A DNA stretch of 10,446 bases from Caulobacteraceae bacterium (GTDB lineage: Bacteria > Pseudomonadota > Alphaproteobacteria > Caulobacterales > Caulobacteraceae). Where the stretch lies: the NCBI GenBank assembly GCA_013815405.1, contig JACDGF010000039.1, positions 1-10,446 of the forward strand, in the 5' to 3' direction. The stretch's first letter is position 1. Each line of letters begins with the position of its first letter. The position numbers and the translations under genes were made by a program. The notes under the pieces were generated by a model, which was given only the letters and a program-made list of their open reading frames with translations, had not been told where the DNA came from and did not search any database. Shown here one piece after another: positions 1-6,321 of this stretch.

Positions 1-25
1 AACAGCTTCGGGTTACAGTCCGTCG

Positions 26-99
26 GCATCGGGGGCATCCTTGGGAATCCGATAACTCGTTGTCGCAAATGAATTATCTCAGATTCCCGCCCCCGATGC
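26..99. repeat. Compound inverted repeat, about 22 nested base pairs
   Basis: Three nested perfect stems are visible. GCATCGGGGG (26-35) pairs with CCCCCGATGC (90-99). GGGAATC (43-49) pairs with GATTCCC (82-88). GATAA (51-55) pairs with TTATC (74-78). The only asymmetries are a 7-base bulge at 36-42 against one base at 89, and a small internal loop (50 against 79-81). The apex (56-73) is AT-rich. No T-run follows on either strand, so a simple intrinsic terminator is unlikely. It could be a structured RNA, a palindromic extragenic element or a small non-autonomous element. I do not recognise the family. Confidence 0.6.
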
Positions 100-124
100 A
101 CCTCTCATGTTTGAGAAATCCAGG

Positions 125-280
125 CTAAATCCGCGGCGGCCGCGAAGCCCCGCCCCCCACCCCTTCGGGGTCCCCCTCCAGAATGGCTTCGTCGCCCACC
201 GCCGGAACCGTGCCGGTGGACCAGTCGGCCGCCCTGGTGAAGGGACCCTTGACCGGATTGAGCCAATGAATCCGCGTCAT
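125..280 (-). pseudogene. Remnant of a repeat-type surface protein N-terminus
   Basis: From the ATG at 280 the minus strand reads 51 residues to a stop at 125. The first 35 follow a pattern common at the start of large bacterial beta-strand-repeat and adhesin-like proteins: a W-x-x-P opening, then ADWSTGTVPAVGDEAIL, matching the family style of 'a.NWs.G.vP..gD.a.l'. The remaining residues are Gly/Arg/Pro-rich and do not continue the pattern, and the other two frames downstream do not resume it. I infer a gene cut down to its first ~35 codons. A chance open frame is possible but the motif density argues against it. There is no strong ribosome binding site (only GAGA about 8 bases upstream). 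Confidence 0.4.
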
Positions 281-400
281 GGGGATTGTCTCGTTTGACC
301 GACCCTCGCGCCACGCGCGCTGGAAGGTAAGGCCGGCGGCAAGCGGTCGCTCAAGGGCCGTCGACCTCGTAGACGATCCGGATGCGGCGCTTGGCCACGC

Positions 401-489
401 TTGACACGCCGAGAGATCAACATGCAGAACAAATCCGCACGCCCCGTATGACCGTATATAAAGGGGGATCACGCCACGGCCGAGGGGCG
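401..489 (+). promoter_or_regulatory. Duplicated leader, copy A, with putative promoter
   Basis: This leader of the first sulfotransferase-like gene is clearly related to 5044-5135. Both begin with TTGACA, and both carry CAGAAC exactly 18 bases after it (425-430 here), a possible -35/weak -10 pair. By hand count, 33 of the first 45 bases match. A second block, AGGGGGATCACGCCACGG (462-479), matches the other copy at 16 of 18 positions and lies the same 10 bases before the ATG in both. The AGGGGG run is too far from the ATG to be its Shine-Dalgarno. This copy also has an 8-base near-tandem repeat (CCGTATGA/CCGTATAT, 444-459) missing from the other. The promoter role is inferred. Confidence 0.5.
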
Positions 490-1590
490 ATGCGCAAGAC
501 CGTCTGTTTCCATGTCGGCCTTCCAAAGACGGGAACCACCACCATCCAGCAATACCTGCGCAAGCAGGATGATAAGCTTCGCGCTGTCGGCTTCCTCTAT
601 CCAGGCCCGCGCGAGCATCAGGCTCTGGGCGCGGACCACAACCACCCGGTGATGTTCAACGCCATGACGGGCAAGGCGAAGGTTCCGTCGGCGGGGTTGG
701 ACCCGGAGGCCTGCCGGGAGGTGGTCGCCCAGGCCTTCGAGGCATTCCGCCGATCGGATTTGGCGCACCTGATCTGGTCGTTCGAGGCGATGGCGCTGGG
801 CGTCCGCAACTGGGATGTGCGCTATCTGGAGCAGATCCTGGACGGCGCCGACGTACGCATCGTCTTTTTCGCGAGATACACCGACGAATGGTTGGAGTCG
901 CTCGTCAAGCAGAACGTCTGGATCCGCGCTGGGCCGCGTGGAGAAAGAATCTACGGAAAACCGCTGCGACCACTGGCGCCACCGAGGGGGGCGGACGAAG
1001 GCGGCAAGGTACGCCCCGGCAGATACACGATCGCCCAAGGCGCCAAGATCAGTCAAGCCTTGCGGACCATGCGGGCCATCATGCCGTGGGCCAAGATCGT
1101 CTTGCGATCCTTCGATGCGAATTGCCAAGCGGGACGGGTGGTGTCCGGCGCCCTGGCGGCCATGGGAGTGCCGGTGGAGGCCTTCCCGGACGCCGACGAC
1201 GAAGCCGGGGTGCGCAATCCGACGAAGTCGGATTCCTACAGCATGCTGCTCTATCATCTGGAAATCGCCCAGGCGGGGTGGGACGTGGTCCGCAGTGTCG
1301 CCACCGCGGCGCGAAAACGGGATGAGGCAGGCCTGAAATTCGAACCGATCAACGGTCGCAGATTCCGGGTTCTTTCGGACGAGAACGTGGTTGAAGCCCG
1401 TGGCTATTATGAAAGCTTGCGTGAAGATTACCCAAAGCTTCCGGCACAGCCGCCCTATGTCTCAAACCCCGCTGAAACATTTCTGCCGAAAAGTGAAGGC
1501 GTCGCGCTGCTGGATTGGCTGCGGCCGGAGATCTCCGACGCCATCTTCGACAAGGCGTGCGCCGCCTATCCCGCGACTCCTGGGGGCTGA
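490..1590 (+). CDS. Sulfotransferase-like protein, paralogue 1 (366 aa)
   Basis: Probable PAPS-dependent sulfotransferase, first of four paralogues. The N-terminus carries the 5'-phosphosulfate loop PKTGTTT (residues 12-18) after a beta strand. FFARYTDEWLES (126-137) fits the 3'-phosphate site, with Arg129 and Ser137 spaced eight apart as in canonical R-D-P-x-D-x-x-x-S motifs. Glu99 in IWSFEAMAL is a candidate catalytic or structural acid. A late strand VLRSFD (204-209) followed by LAAMGVP resembles the C-terminal part of bacterial sulfotransferase-like proteins. I chose the ATG at 490 because it sits directly before the nucleotide loop and all four copies align from there. The frame stays open upstream to 382, so an N-terminal extension is not excluded. 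GAGGGG lies only 2 bases from the ATG, so initiation looks weak. No signal peptide is seen, so it is presumably cytoplasmic. The acceptor is unknown. The 3' end is mosaic with paralogue 3. Confidence 0.8.
   Translation: MRKTVCFHVGLPKTGTTTIQQYLRKQDDKLRAVGFLYPGPREHQALGADHNHPVMFNAMTGKAKVPSAGLDPEACREVVAQAFEAFRRSDLAHLIWSFEAMALGVRNWDVRYLEQILDGADVRIVFFARYTDEWLESLVKQNVWIRAGPRGERIYGKPLRPLAPPRGADEGGKVRPGRYTIAQGAKISQALRTMRAIMPWAKIVLRSFDANCQAGRVVSGALAAMGVPVEAFPDADDEAGVRNPTKSDSYSMLLYHLEIAQAGWDVVRSVATAARKRDEAGLKFEPINGRRFRVLSDENVVEARGYYESLREDYPKLPAQPPYVSNPAETFLPKSEGVALLDWLRPEISDAIFDKACAAYPATPGG
1495..1572 (+). repeat. Near-identical 78-base tract shared with 3763-3840
   Basis: The last 26 aligned codons of paralogue 1, from GAAGGC to the Ala-Tyr-Pro near the C-terminus, match 3763-3840 in paralogue 3 at 75 of 78 bases. 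The 60 bases just before (1435-1494 against 3703-3762) match at only about 39 of 60. The same tract in paralogue 4 (6141-6218), the closest relative over the rest of the gene, matches at 67 of 78. All counts were made by hand. The sharp step in identity suggests a short gene-conversion or recombination tract. Confidence 0.65.
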
Positions 1591-1625
1591 TCAAAGGCCG
1601 CGCCGGCTCAAAGTTGGACAGCCAG

Positions 1626-2720
1626 ATGTCGAAACGCGTCGTTTTCCATGTGGGCCTTCCGAAGACCGGCACGACGACGATCCAACAATATCTGCGGCGC
1701 CAGGATGACAAACTCCGCTCTCTTGGGTTTCTCTATCCGGGCCCACGGGAGCACGAGGCCCTGCAATCGCACAAACATCCCCTGATGTTGAATGCCATGA
1801 AGGGGAGGGCGACGGCCCCTTCGGGCGGGCTCGACTTGGAGGGTTGCAGAAAGGTGGTGGCGCAGGTGTTCGCCGCCTTTCGCCAATCCGATCTGGAAAA
1901 CCTGATCTGGTCTTGCGAGGGGATGGCGCTCAGCGCGGGCAATTGGGACGCGGACTACCTCAAGCAAACCTTGGAGGGCCTGGACCTGCGCGTCGTCCTG
2001 TTCGCCCGATACATCGACGACTGGGTCGAATCGCTCATCCAGCAGCGGATCCGAGGCCGCAGCGGCTTTCGCGAAAGGGTGTCGGCGGTGAAGCCCCTGC
2101 GGCTGGTTCCGCCGCCGCCCGCCGAGGGCGCGTCGAAAAGCCACGCCCGAAGCATGCTGGACCGAGGCGCGAAGATCGGCGGTTCTTTGCGGGTCATGCG
2201 GAGGCTTTGGCCGTCGGCGGAAATCGTCGTGCGCTCGTTCGACGCCAGCCGCGAAAAGGGGACGGTCGTCTCCGACGCCCTGGCGGCCATGGGCGTACCG
2301 GCAAAGGACGCGTTTGCCGATGCCGACGAAGAGGCCGGCGTCTACAATCCGACGAAATCGGGCCTCTTCAGCGTGCTGCTCTACCGTCTGCAGGCGGCCG
2401 CCGCCGATGCCGAAATCATCAACGCCGTGGCCGCCGCGGCGGAAAGGAGGCGCGACGAAGGTCGAGAGTACAAACCATTCGCCGATCGCCGATTCCGCTT
2501 CCTCTCGGACGAAAACATCACGCGGGCTCGCAGCTATTATGAAGAGCTCCGCCATGACTATGCCGATCTTCCGGCGCAGCCGCCGTTCGCGTCCAAGCCG
2601 GCCGACCGATACCTGCCCAAGGCGGACGGGGTCGCCGTGCTGGATTGGCTTCGGCCCGATATTTCGGACGGCGTCTTCGACAAGGCCCGCGCCGCCTATC
2701 CGGAGGATCCGCAAAAGTGA
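1626..2720 (+). CDS. Sulfotransferase-like protein, paralogue 2 (364 aa)
   Basis: Second tandem copy, 35 bases after the first and probably co-transcribed with it. It keeps the 5'-phosphosulfate loop PKTGTTT at residues 12-18, the acid in IWSCEGMAL (Glu98), and the 3'-phosphate signature LFARYIDDWVES with Arg128 and Ser136, each one residue earlier than in copy 1 because of a single-codon deletion near residue 47. The strand VVRSFD and the conserved tail ending LDWLRPDISDGVFDKARAAY are intact, so the gene looks functional. The ATG at 1626 aligns with the other copies; only GGA about 9 bases upstream could serve as a ribosome site. It differs from copy 1 mainly in the linker around residues 147-185 (VSAVKPLRLVPPPPAEGA). 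Substrate unknown; PAPS-dependent sulfation is inferred from the motifs. Confidence 0.8.
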   Translation: MSKRVVFHVGLPKTGTTTIQQYLRRQDDKLRSLGFLYPGPREHEALQSHKHPLMLNAMKGRATAPSGGLDLEGCRKVVAQVFAAFRQSDLENLIWSCEGMALSAGNWDADYLKQTLEGLDLRVVLFARYIDDWVESLIQQRIRGRSGFRERVSAVKPLRLVPPPPAEGASKSHARSMLDRGAKIGGSLRVMRRLWPSAEIVVRSFDASREKGTVVSDALAAMGVPAKDAFADADEEAGVYNPTKSGLFSVLLYRLQAAAADAEIINAVAAAAERRRDEGREYKPFADRRFRFLSDENITRARSYYEELRHDYADLPAQPPFASKPADRYLPKADGVAVLDWLRPDISDGVFDKARAAYPEDPQK

Positions 2721-2754
2721 CCAGATCCGGGTTGATGGAAGCAGTTAAGCTGTA

Positions 2755-3876
2755 ATGTTGAAACGGGTCACCTTACACGTGGGCCTTCATAAGACTGGTT
2801 CTTCGACTATTCAGCAATACATGCGAACCCAAGAGGAAAAACTTCTCACGCTCGGTGTGTTTTATCCGGGGCCGCGGGAACACCGAGCGATGGACGCGCG
2901 GGCCAACCACCCATTGATGTTCAACGCCATGACCAAGCTGATGACGGCCCCGTCCGAAGGCCTGGACCTGCCGGCCTGTAGGGAGGTGGTCGCGGACGTG
3001 TTCGAAAAATTCCGTCAATCGAACCATGAAAACATGATCTGGTCCTATGAGGCGATGGCGCTCACCTCGCGCGCCTGGGATTCCGACTATCTGCGGCGCA
3101 TGTTGCAAGGGGTCGATACGCGCATCGTCTTTGTCGCGCGATACACCGACCACTGGGTCGAGTCGCTCTATAAGGAACTCGTCCGGGCTCGGTCGGGCGC
3201 GCGCGCGGAACGGTTCTACGCGCTGCCGATACCCCCGATCGCGCCGCGCACCGAAACGCCCATGGGCACCGGGGGGCGATCGCCGGAGAGCCTGATGGGG
3301 CAGGCCGCCAGAATGGCCAAGGCCGTGCGGATCATGCGGAACAAACTGCCCTCGGCCGAAATCGTGGTTCGATCGTTCGACGCGGATCGCGAGGCCGGAA
3401 GCGTCGTCTCCGGCGCCTTGGCGGCCATGGGCGTCCCGGTCGAAAGCGCCTTCCCGGACGCCGACGAGGAAGCCGGGGTCAAGAACCCGACGAAATCGGA
3501 TCTCTACAGCATGCTGCTCTATCACCTTATCGTGGCGCGGGCCGGGGTGGACGTGATCAAAGCCGTCCATGCCGCGGGTAGAAAGAGGGACCGCAAAGGC
3601 GCGAAGTTCGAACCGCTCGCCGGCAGGCGTTTTCGTTTCCTGTCGGATGAGGAAGCCATTCGGACGCGGGACTATTACGAAGAACTGCGAGAAGATCATC
3701 CCCACCTTCCGACGCAGCCGCCTTACATCTCCAAGCCGGCGGAACGGTACCTGCCGAGGGAGGAAGGCGTCGCGCTGCTGGATTGGCTGCGGCCGGACAT
3801 CTCCGACGCCATCTTCGACAGGGCGTGCGCCGCCTATCCGGACGATCCGGGGGGTGACGGCGCCTTCCCTCGCTAG
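2755..3876 (+). CDS. Sulfotransferase-like protein, paralogue 3 (373 aa)
   Basis: Third tandem copy, 34 bases after the second, and the most divergent at its N-terminus: by hand count, 37 of its first 59 residues match copy 1, against 51 of 59 for copy 4. The nucleotide loop reads HKTGSST rather than PKTGTTT; the Lys, Gly and final Thr remain, so binding is plausible. Glu99 (IWSYEAMAL), Arg129 and Ser137 (FVARYTDHWVES) are conserved. The tail is nearly identical to copy 1 at the DNA level. The protein then runs six residues past the copy 1 endpoint (DGAFPR): copy 1's GGG-GGC-TGA corresponds to GGGGGGTGA here, with the TGA one base out of frame. The first ~40 codons are AT-richer than the rest. 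It ends 31 bases from the convergent epimerase gene; no clear terminator hairpin lies between. Acceptor unknown. Confidence 0.8.
   Translation: MLKRVTLHVGLHKTGSSTIQQYMRTQEEKLLTLGVFYPGPREHRAMDARANHPLMFNAMTKLMTAPSEGLDLPACREVVADVFEKFRQSNHENMIWSYEAMALTSRAWDSDYLRRMLQGVDTRIVFVARYTDHWVESLYKELVRARSGARAERFYALPIPPIAPRTETPMGTGGRSPESLMGQAARMAKAVRIMRNKLPSAEIVVRSFDADREAGSVVSGALAAMGVPVESAFPDADEEAGVKNPTKSDLYSMLLYHLIVARAGVDVIKAVHAAGRKRDRKGAKFEPLAGRRFRFLSDEEAIRTRDYYEELREDHPHLPTQPPYISKPAERYLPREEGVALLDWLRPDISDAIFDRACAAYPDDPGGDGAFPR
3763..3840 (+). repeat. Partner of the 78-base near-identical tract at 1495-1572
   Basis: This 3' segment of paralogue 3 is the counterpart of the tract in paralogue 1. The three differences fall at tract positions 35, 59 and 78; the first two change residues (Glu/Asp and Lys/Arg) and the third is silent. 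Just beyond it the two genes diverge again and end differently. Confidence 0.65.
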
Positions 3877-3907
3877 GCCCGCGCCCAGCCTCCCGGCAAC
3901 CCCCGCG

Positions 3908-4876
3908 TCAGGCGGCGTTGCGCATGACTTGCCGTTCGATCCACTCGTAGGTCTTCTCCAGGCCCTTGACCAACGGCTGTGACGGGGCCCAGCCGAGTTT
4001 TTCCTTGATCAGGCGGTTGTCGGAGTTGCGGCCGCGCACGCCCAGGGGGCCGGGGATATGGTTGAGGGAGATGGTCTTGCCGGCGACGTCGGCCACCGCC
4101 CCGGCGAGCTGGTTGATGGTCACCATCTCCTCCGAGCCGATGTTGACCGGATCGGAAAAATCGGAGCGCAGCAGGCGGGTGGTGCCTTCCACGCATTCGT
4201 CGACATAGAGGAAGGAGCGGGTCTGCAGCCCGTCGCCCCACACCTCGATCGTGTCGGTCGAGCGGGCCTGGGCGATCTTGCGGCACAGGGCGGCCGGGGC
4301 TTTTTCCTTGCCGCCCTGCCAGGTGCCCTCGGGGCCGAAGATGTTGTGATAGCGGGCGATGCGGTTTTCCATGCCGTAGTTGCGGTTGAAGGCCATGAAA
4401 AGGCGCTCGGAGAACAGCTTCTCCCAGCCGTATTCGCTGTCCGGCGCCGCGGGATAGGCGCTATCCTCGGCGCAGATCGGGTTGTCCGGGTCTTCCTGAT
4501 TATAGGCCGGGTACATGCAGGCCGAGGACGAATAGAACACCCGCTTGATGTTGCGCTTATGGGCCGCGTCGGCGACGTTGAGGTTGATCGTCGCCGAATT
4601 GTGCATGACGTCGGCGTCGTGCTCGCCGGTGAAGATATATCCGGCGCCGCCCATGTCGGCCGCCAACTGATAGACCTCGTCGAACCGGCGATCGATAACG
4701 CCGCGGACGTTGGTGGGCTCGCGCAGGTCGGCGACGACGAAGTCGTCGGCCTGCGTCTCCGCGTGCTCGTTGAACTTCAGGTCCACCCCGCGCACCCAGA
4801 AGCCTTCGCGCTTCAGCCGCTTGACCAGATGGCCGCCGATGAAGCCGCCGGCCCCCAATACCAATGCTGTCTTCAT
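3908..4876 (-). CDS. GDP-mannose 3,5-epimerase-like NAD-dependent epimerase
   Basis: Extended short-chain dehydrogenase/reductase acting on a nucleotide sugar. The NAD-binding GAGGFIG is at residues 8-14. SSSACMYP places Cys120; Tyr149 and Lys153 form the Y-x-x-x-K pair (EYGWEK); GGKEKAPAA supplies Lys192. These match, at a constant offset of 25, the residues I recall for plant GDP-mannose 3,5-epimerase (Cys145, Tyr174, Lys178, Lys217). The long matches AADMGG, HNIFGPEGTWQGG, WGDGLQTRSF, DECVEG and IPGPLGVRGRNSDN fit the same family. The expected reaction is GDP-D-mannose to GDP-L-galactose or GDP-L-gulose, though bacterial members may use other sugars. At 322 residues it is full length for bacteria. 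The ATG at 4876 is preferred over the GTG at 4885 because GGAGGG lies 8 bases before the ATG but abuts the GTG. It points against the flanking sulfotransferase genes and splits the array. Confidence 0.88.
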   Translation of the reverse strand: MKTALVLGAGGFIGGHLVKRLKREGFWVRGVDLKFNEHAETQADDFVVADLREPTNVRGVIDRRFDEVYQLAADMGGAGYIFTGEHDADVMHNSATINLNVADAAHKRNIKRVFYSSSACMYPAYNQEDPDNPICAEDSAYPAAPDSEYGWEKLFSERLFMAFNRNYGMENRIARYHNIFGPEGTWQGGKEKAPAALCRKIAQARSTDTIEVWGDGLQTRSFLYVDECVEGTTRLLRSDFSDPVNIGSEEMVTINQLAGAVADVAGKTISLNHIPGPLGVRGRNSDNRLIKEKLGWAPSQPLVKGLEKTYEWIERQVMRNAA

Positions 4877-5043
4877 CGATTCCACCCTCCGCCGCCCTAC
4901 TCGCCGTTTTCAAACCAATGTCAGGGAATGGCCCCGGCTCAGCGCGCGCCGAGGCGGCCGTTCATTGCCTGACGAGGCCGCCGATGACAACGACAAATCG
5001 ACTGCCGTTTCACGACGGGCCGCCCCACGCCGCGCGCCGCCGC

Positions 5044-5135
5044 TTGACAGGCCGAGGAATCGACGACCAGAACAGACCCGGACATCCCCCTTAATCATCG
5101 GGCGAAGAGGGGGTTCACGTCACGGATCGAGCCGC
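5044..5135 (+). promoter_or_regulatory. Duplicated leader, copy B, with putative promoter
   Basis: This is the counterpart of 401-489, directly upstream of paralogue 4. TTGACA is at 5044-5049, CAGAAC at 5068-5073 (spacer 18), and AGGGGGTTCACGTCACGG at 5108-5125, 10 bases from the ATG. It is 3 bases longer than copy A. Both leaders are free of stops in the frame of the downstream gene and would encode loosely matching peptides (for example EQ-x-RT and GGSRHG), so an N-terminal coding extension is an alternative to a promoter or untranslated leader. The preceding 167 bases (4877-5043), between this leader and the divergent epimerase start, contain nothing else I can name. Confidence 0.5.
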
Positions 5136-6227
5136 ATGCCAAAGCGTGTCTGTTTCTACGTCGGCCTTCCGAAGACGGGGACGACCACTATCCAACAATA
5201 TTTGCGAAAACAAGATGACAACCTTCGCTCTGTTGGTTTTCTCTATCCCGGTCCGCGGGAACATCAGGCCCTGGATGCGCACTACAACCATCCGGTGATG
5301 TTCAACGCCATGATGGGCAAGATGAAGACCCCGGCGGCGGGCCTGGACGTGGAGGGCTGCCGCGAAGTCGTCGCCCAGGCCCTCGGGAAGTTCCACGAAT
5401 CAGATCTGACGGATCTTGTTTGGTCGTACGAGGCGATGGCGCTCAGCGTGCACAACTGGGACGTGGACTATCTGACCGGGATACTCGCCGGCGCCGAGGC
5501 GCGCATCGTTTTCTTCGCGCGGTACACCGACGACTGGATCGAGTCGCTCGTCAAGCAGAACGTCTGGGCGCGCGCCGGCCCCCGGGCCGAAAAGCTCTAT
5601 GTACGGCCCCTGCGGCCGGTCGTCGCGTCCGCGCCGGCCGAGGAGGGCGCGGCGTCCCGGTCGGCCAGGAGTACGCTCGGCGTCGGAGTCAAGATCATCG
5701 AGGCCTTGCAGATCATGCGCTCGATACTGCCCTCGGCGGAGATCGTCGTGCGATCGTACGACGAGAACCGCGCGGCCGGGACGGTCGTCTCGGGCGCCTT
5801 GGCGGCCATGGGGGTCCCGTTGGAAACCTTCCCCGGCGCCGACGAGGACGCGGGCGTGCGCAACGCAACGAAAGCCGAGGCGTACAGCATGCTGCTCTAC
5901 CATCTGGAAATCGCCAAGGCGGGCATGGACGTGGTTCGGGATATTTCGTCGGCGACCCAGACACGAGACAGGAAGGGCCTGGAATTCGAACCGCTGAAGG
6001 GCCGCTGTTTCCGGTTTCTTTCGGACGAGAACGTATTCGAGGCCCGCGCCTACTATGAACGGTTGCGGGAGGACTACCCGGACCTTCCGCCGCAGCCGCC
6101 GTATGTCTCCAGGCCCGCTGAAAGATCCTTGCCGAGGGACGAAGGCCTCGCGCTGCTGGAGTGGCTGCGACCGGATATTTCGGACGCCACCTTCGACAAG
6201 GCTTGCGCCGTCTACCCGCTCATCTGA
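5136..6227 (+). CDS. Sulfotransferase-like protein, paralogue 4 (363 aa)
   Basis: Fourth copy, separated from the tandem three by the opposing epimerase gene. It is the closest relative of copy 1 (51 of the first 59 residues) and shares its leader. Visible motifs are the loop PKTGTTT (12-18), Glu99 in VWSYEAMAL, FFARYTDDWIES with Arg129 and Ser137, VVRSYD (Tyr in place of Phe), and the family tail ending LEWLRPDISDATFDKACAVY. The linker around residues 150-185 is its own (VRPLRPVVASAPAEEGA). The ATG at 5136 aligns with the other copies; the frame is open far upstream, but that part is GC-driven and unconserved except the leader. GAG 4 bases before the ATG is a poor ribosome site. No signal peptide or membrane segment. 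Probable PAPS-dependent sulfotransferase of unknown acceptor. Confidence 0.8.
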   Translation: MPKRVCFYVGLPKTGTTTIQQYLRKQDDNLRSVGFLYPGPREHQALDAHYNHPVMFNAMMGKMKTPAAGLDVEGCREVVAQALGKFHESDLTDLVWSYEAMALSVHNWDVDYLTGILAGAEARIVFFARYTDDWIESLVKQNVWARAGPRAEKLYVRPLRPVVASAPAEEGAASRSARSTLGVGVKIIEALQIMRSILPSAEIVVRSYDENRAAGTVVSGALAAMGVPLETFPGADEDAGVRNATKAEAYSMLLYHLEIAKAGMDVVRDISSATQTRDRKGLEFEPLKGRCFRFLSDENVFEARAYYERLREDYPDLPPQPPYVSRPAERSLPRDEGLALLEWLRPDISDATFDKACAVYPLI

Positions 6228-6288
6228 AGGGCTTGGCCAGAGAGTCCTTAGTCGAAGCCATGATATTCGAAACGCGCTAGTGACTTTA

Positions 6289-6306
6289 TTCTGGTTGTGG
6301 CCAGAA
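6289..6306. promoter_or_regulatory. Small perfect inverted repeat before a short gene
   Basis: TTCTGG (6289-6294) and CCAGAA (6301-6306) form a perfect 6-base-pair inverted repeat around TTGTGG, 15 bases before the ATG of the 62-codon gene. It could be an operator or a small hairpin. No T-run follows, so it is not a convincing terminator. The surrounding 6228-6321 is less GC-rich than the coding DNA. Confidence 0.25.
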
Positions 6307-6321
6307 AACGGGGAAAACAAG

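Larger units (their letters stand above)
1..489. other. 489-base region without an intact gene
   Basis: I find no intact gene here. The stretch holds a compound inverted repeat near the left edge, a minus-strand remnant that looks like the start of a large repeat-type surface protein, and, just before the first sulfotransferase-like gene, a leader that recurs at 5044-5135. Open frames crossing 280-380 on either strand have no convincing protein character. The mix of a remnant and a strong palindrome suggests a rearranged boundary, which is an inference. Confidence 0.6.

Noticed and set aside
26..99. Integron attC site or Fur-type operator in the palindrome
   Set aside because: The GTTRRRY/RYYYAAC core sites are not present at the ends, and the GATAA...TTATC arms alone are too short to claim an iron box.
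160..174. ACCCC-TTC-GGGGT hairpin as a terminator
   Set aside because: The stem is only 5 bp with a 3-base loop and no T-run follows on either strand.
353..400. Short minus-strand peptide ending RIRIVYEVDGP before a stop near 353
   Set aside because: It looks protein-like and could be the tail of a lost gene, but at 16 codons with no conserved context I cannot support it.
382..489. N-terminal extension of paralogue 1 from the ATG at 382
   Set aside because: The conserved protein starts at the ATG at 490, next to the nucleotide loop, in all four copies, and no ribosome site precedes 382. I kept this as an alternative in the leader finding only because the leader is stop-free in frame in both copies.
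469..1257. Long minus-strand open frames opposite the sulfotransferase genes (also 1608-2714, 2773-3705, 5400-6320)
   Set aside because: They mirror the GC-rich third positions of the real genes, recur in the same register opposite each copy, and have His/Arg-rich composition with no domain.
3877..3907. Bidirectional terminator between paralogue 3 and the epimerase
   Set aside because: No hairpin of useful length and no T-run in the 31 bases.
4710..5135. Long upstream extension of paralogue 4
   Set aside because: It would overlap the epimerase gene on the other strand and has Arg/Pro/Ser-rich shadow-frame composition; only the last ~90 bases are conserved.
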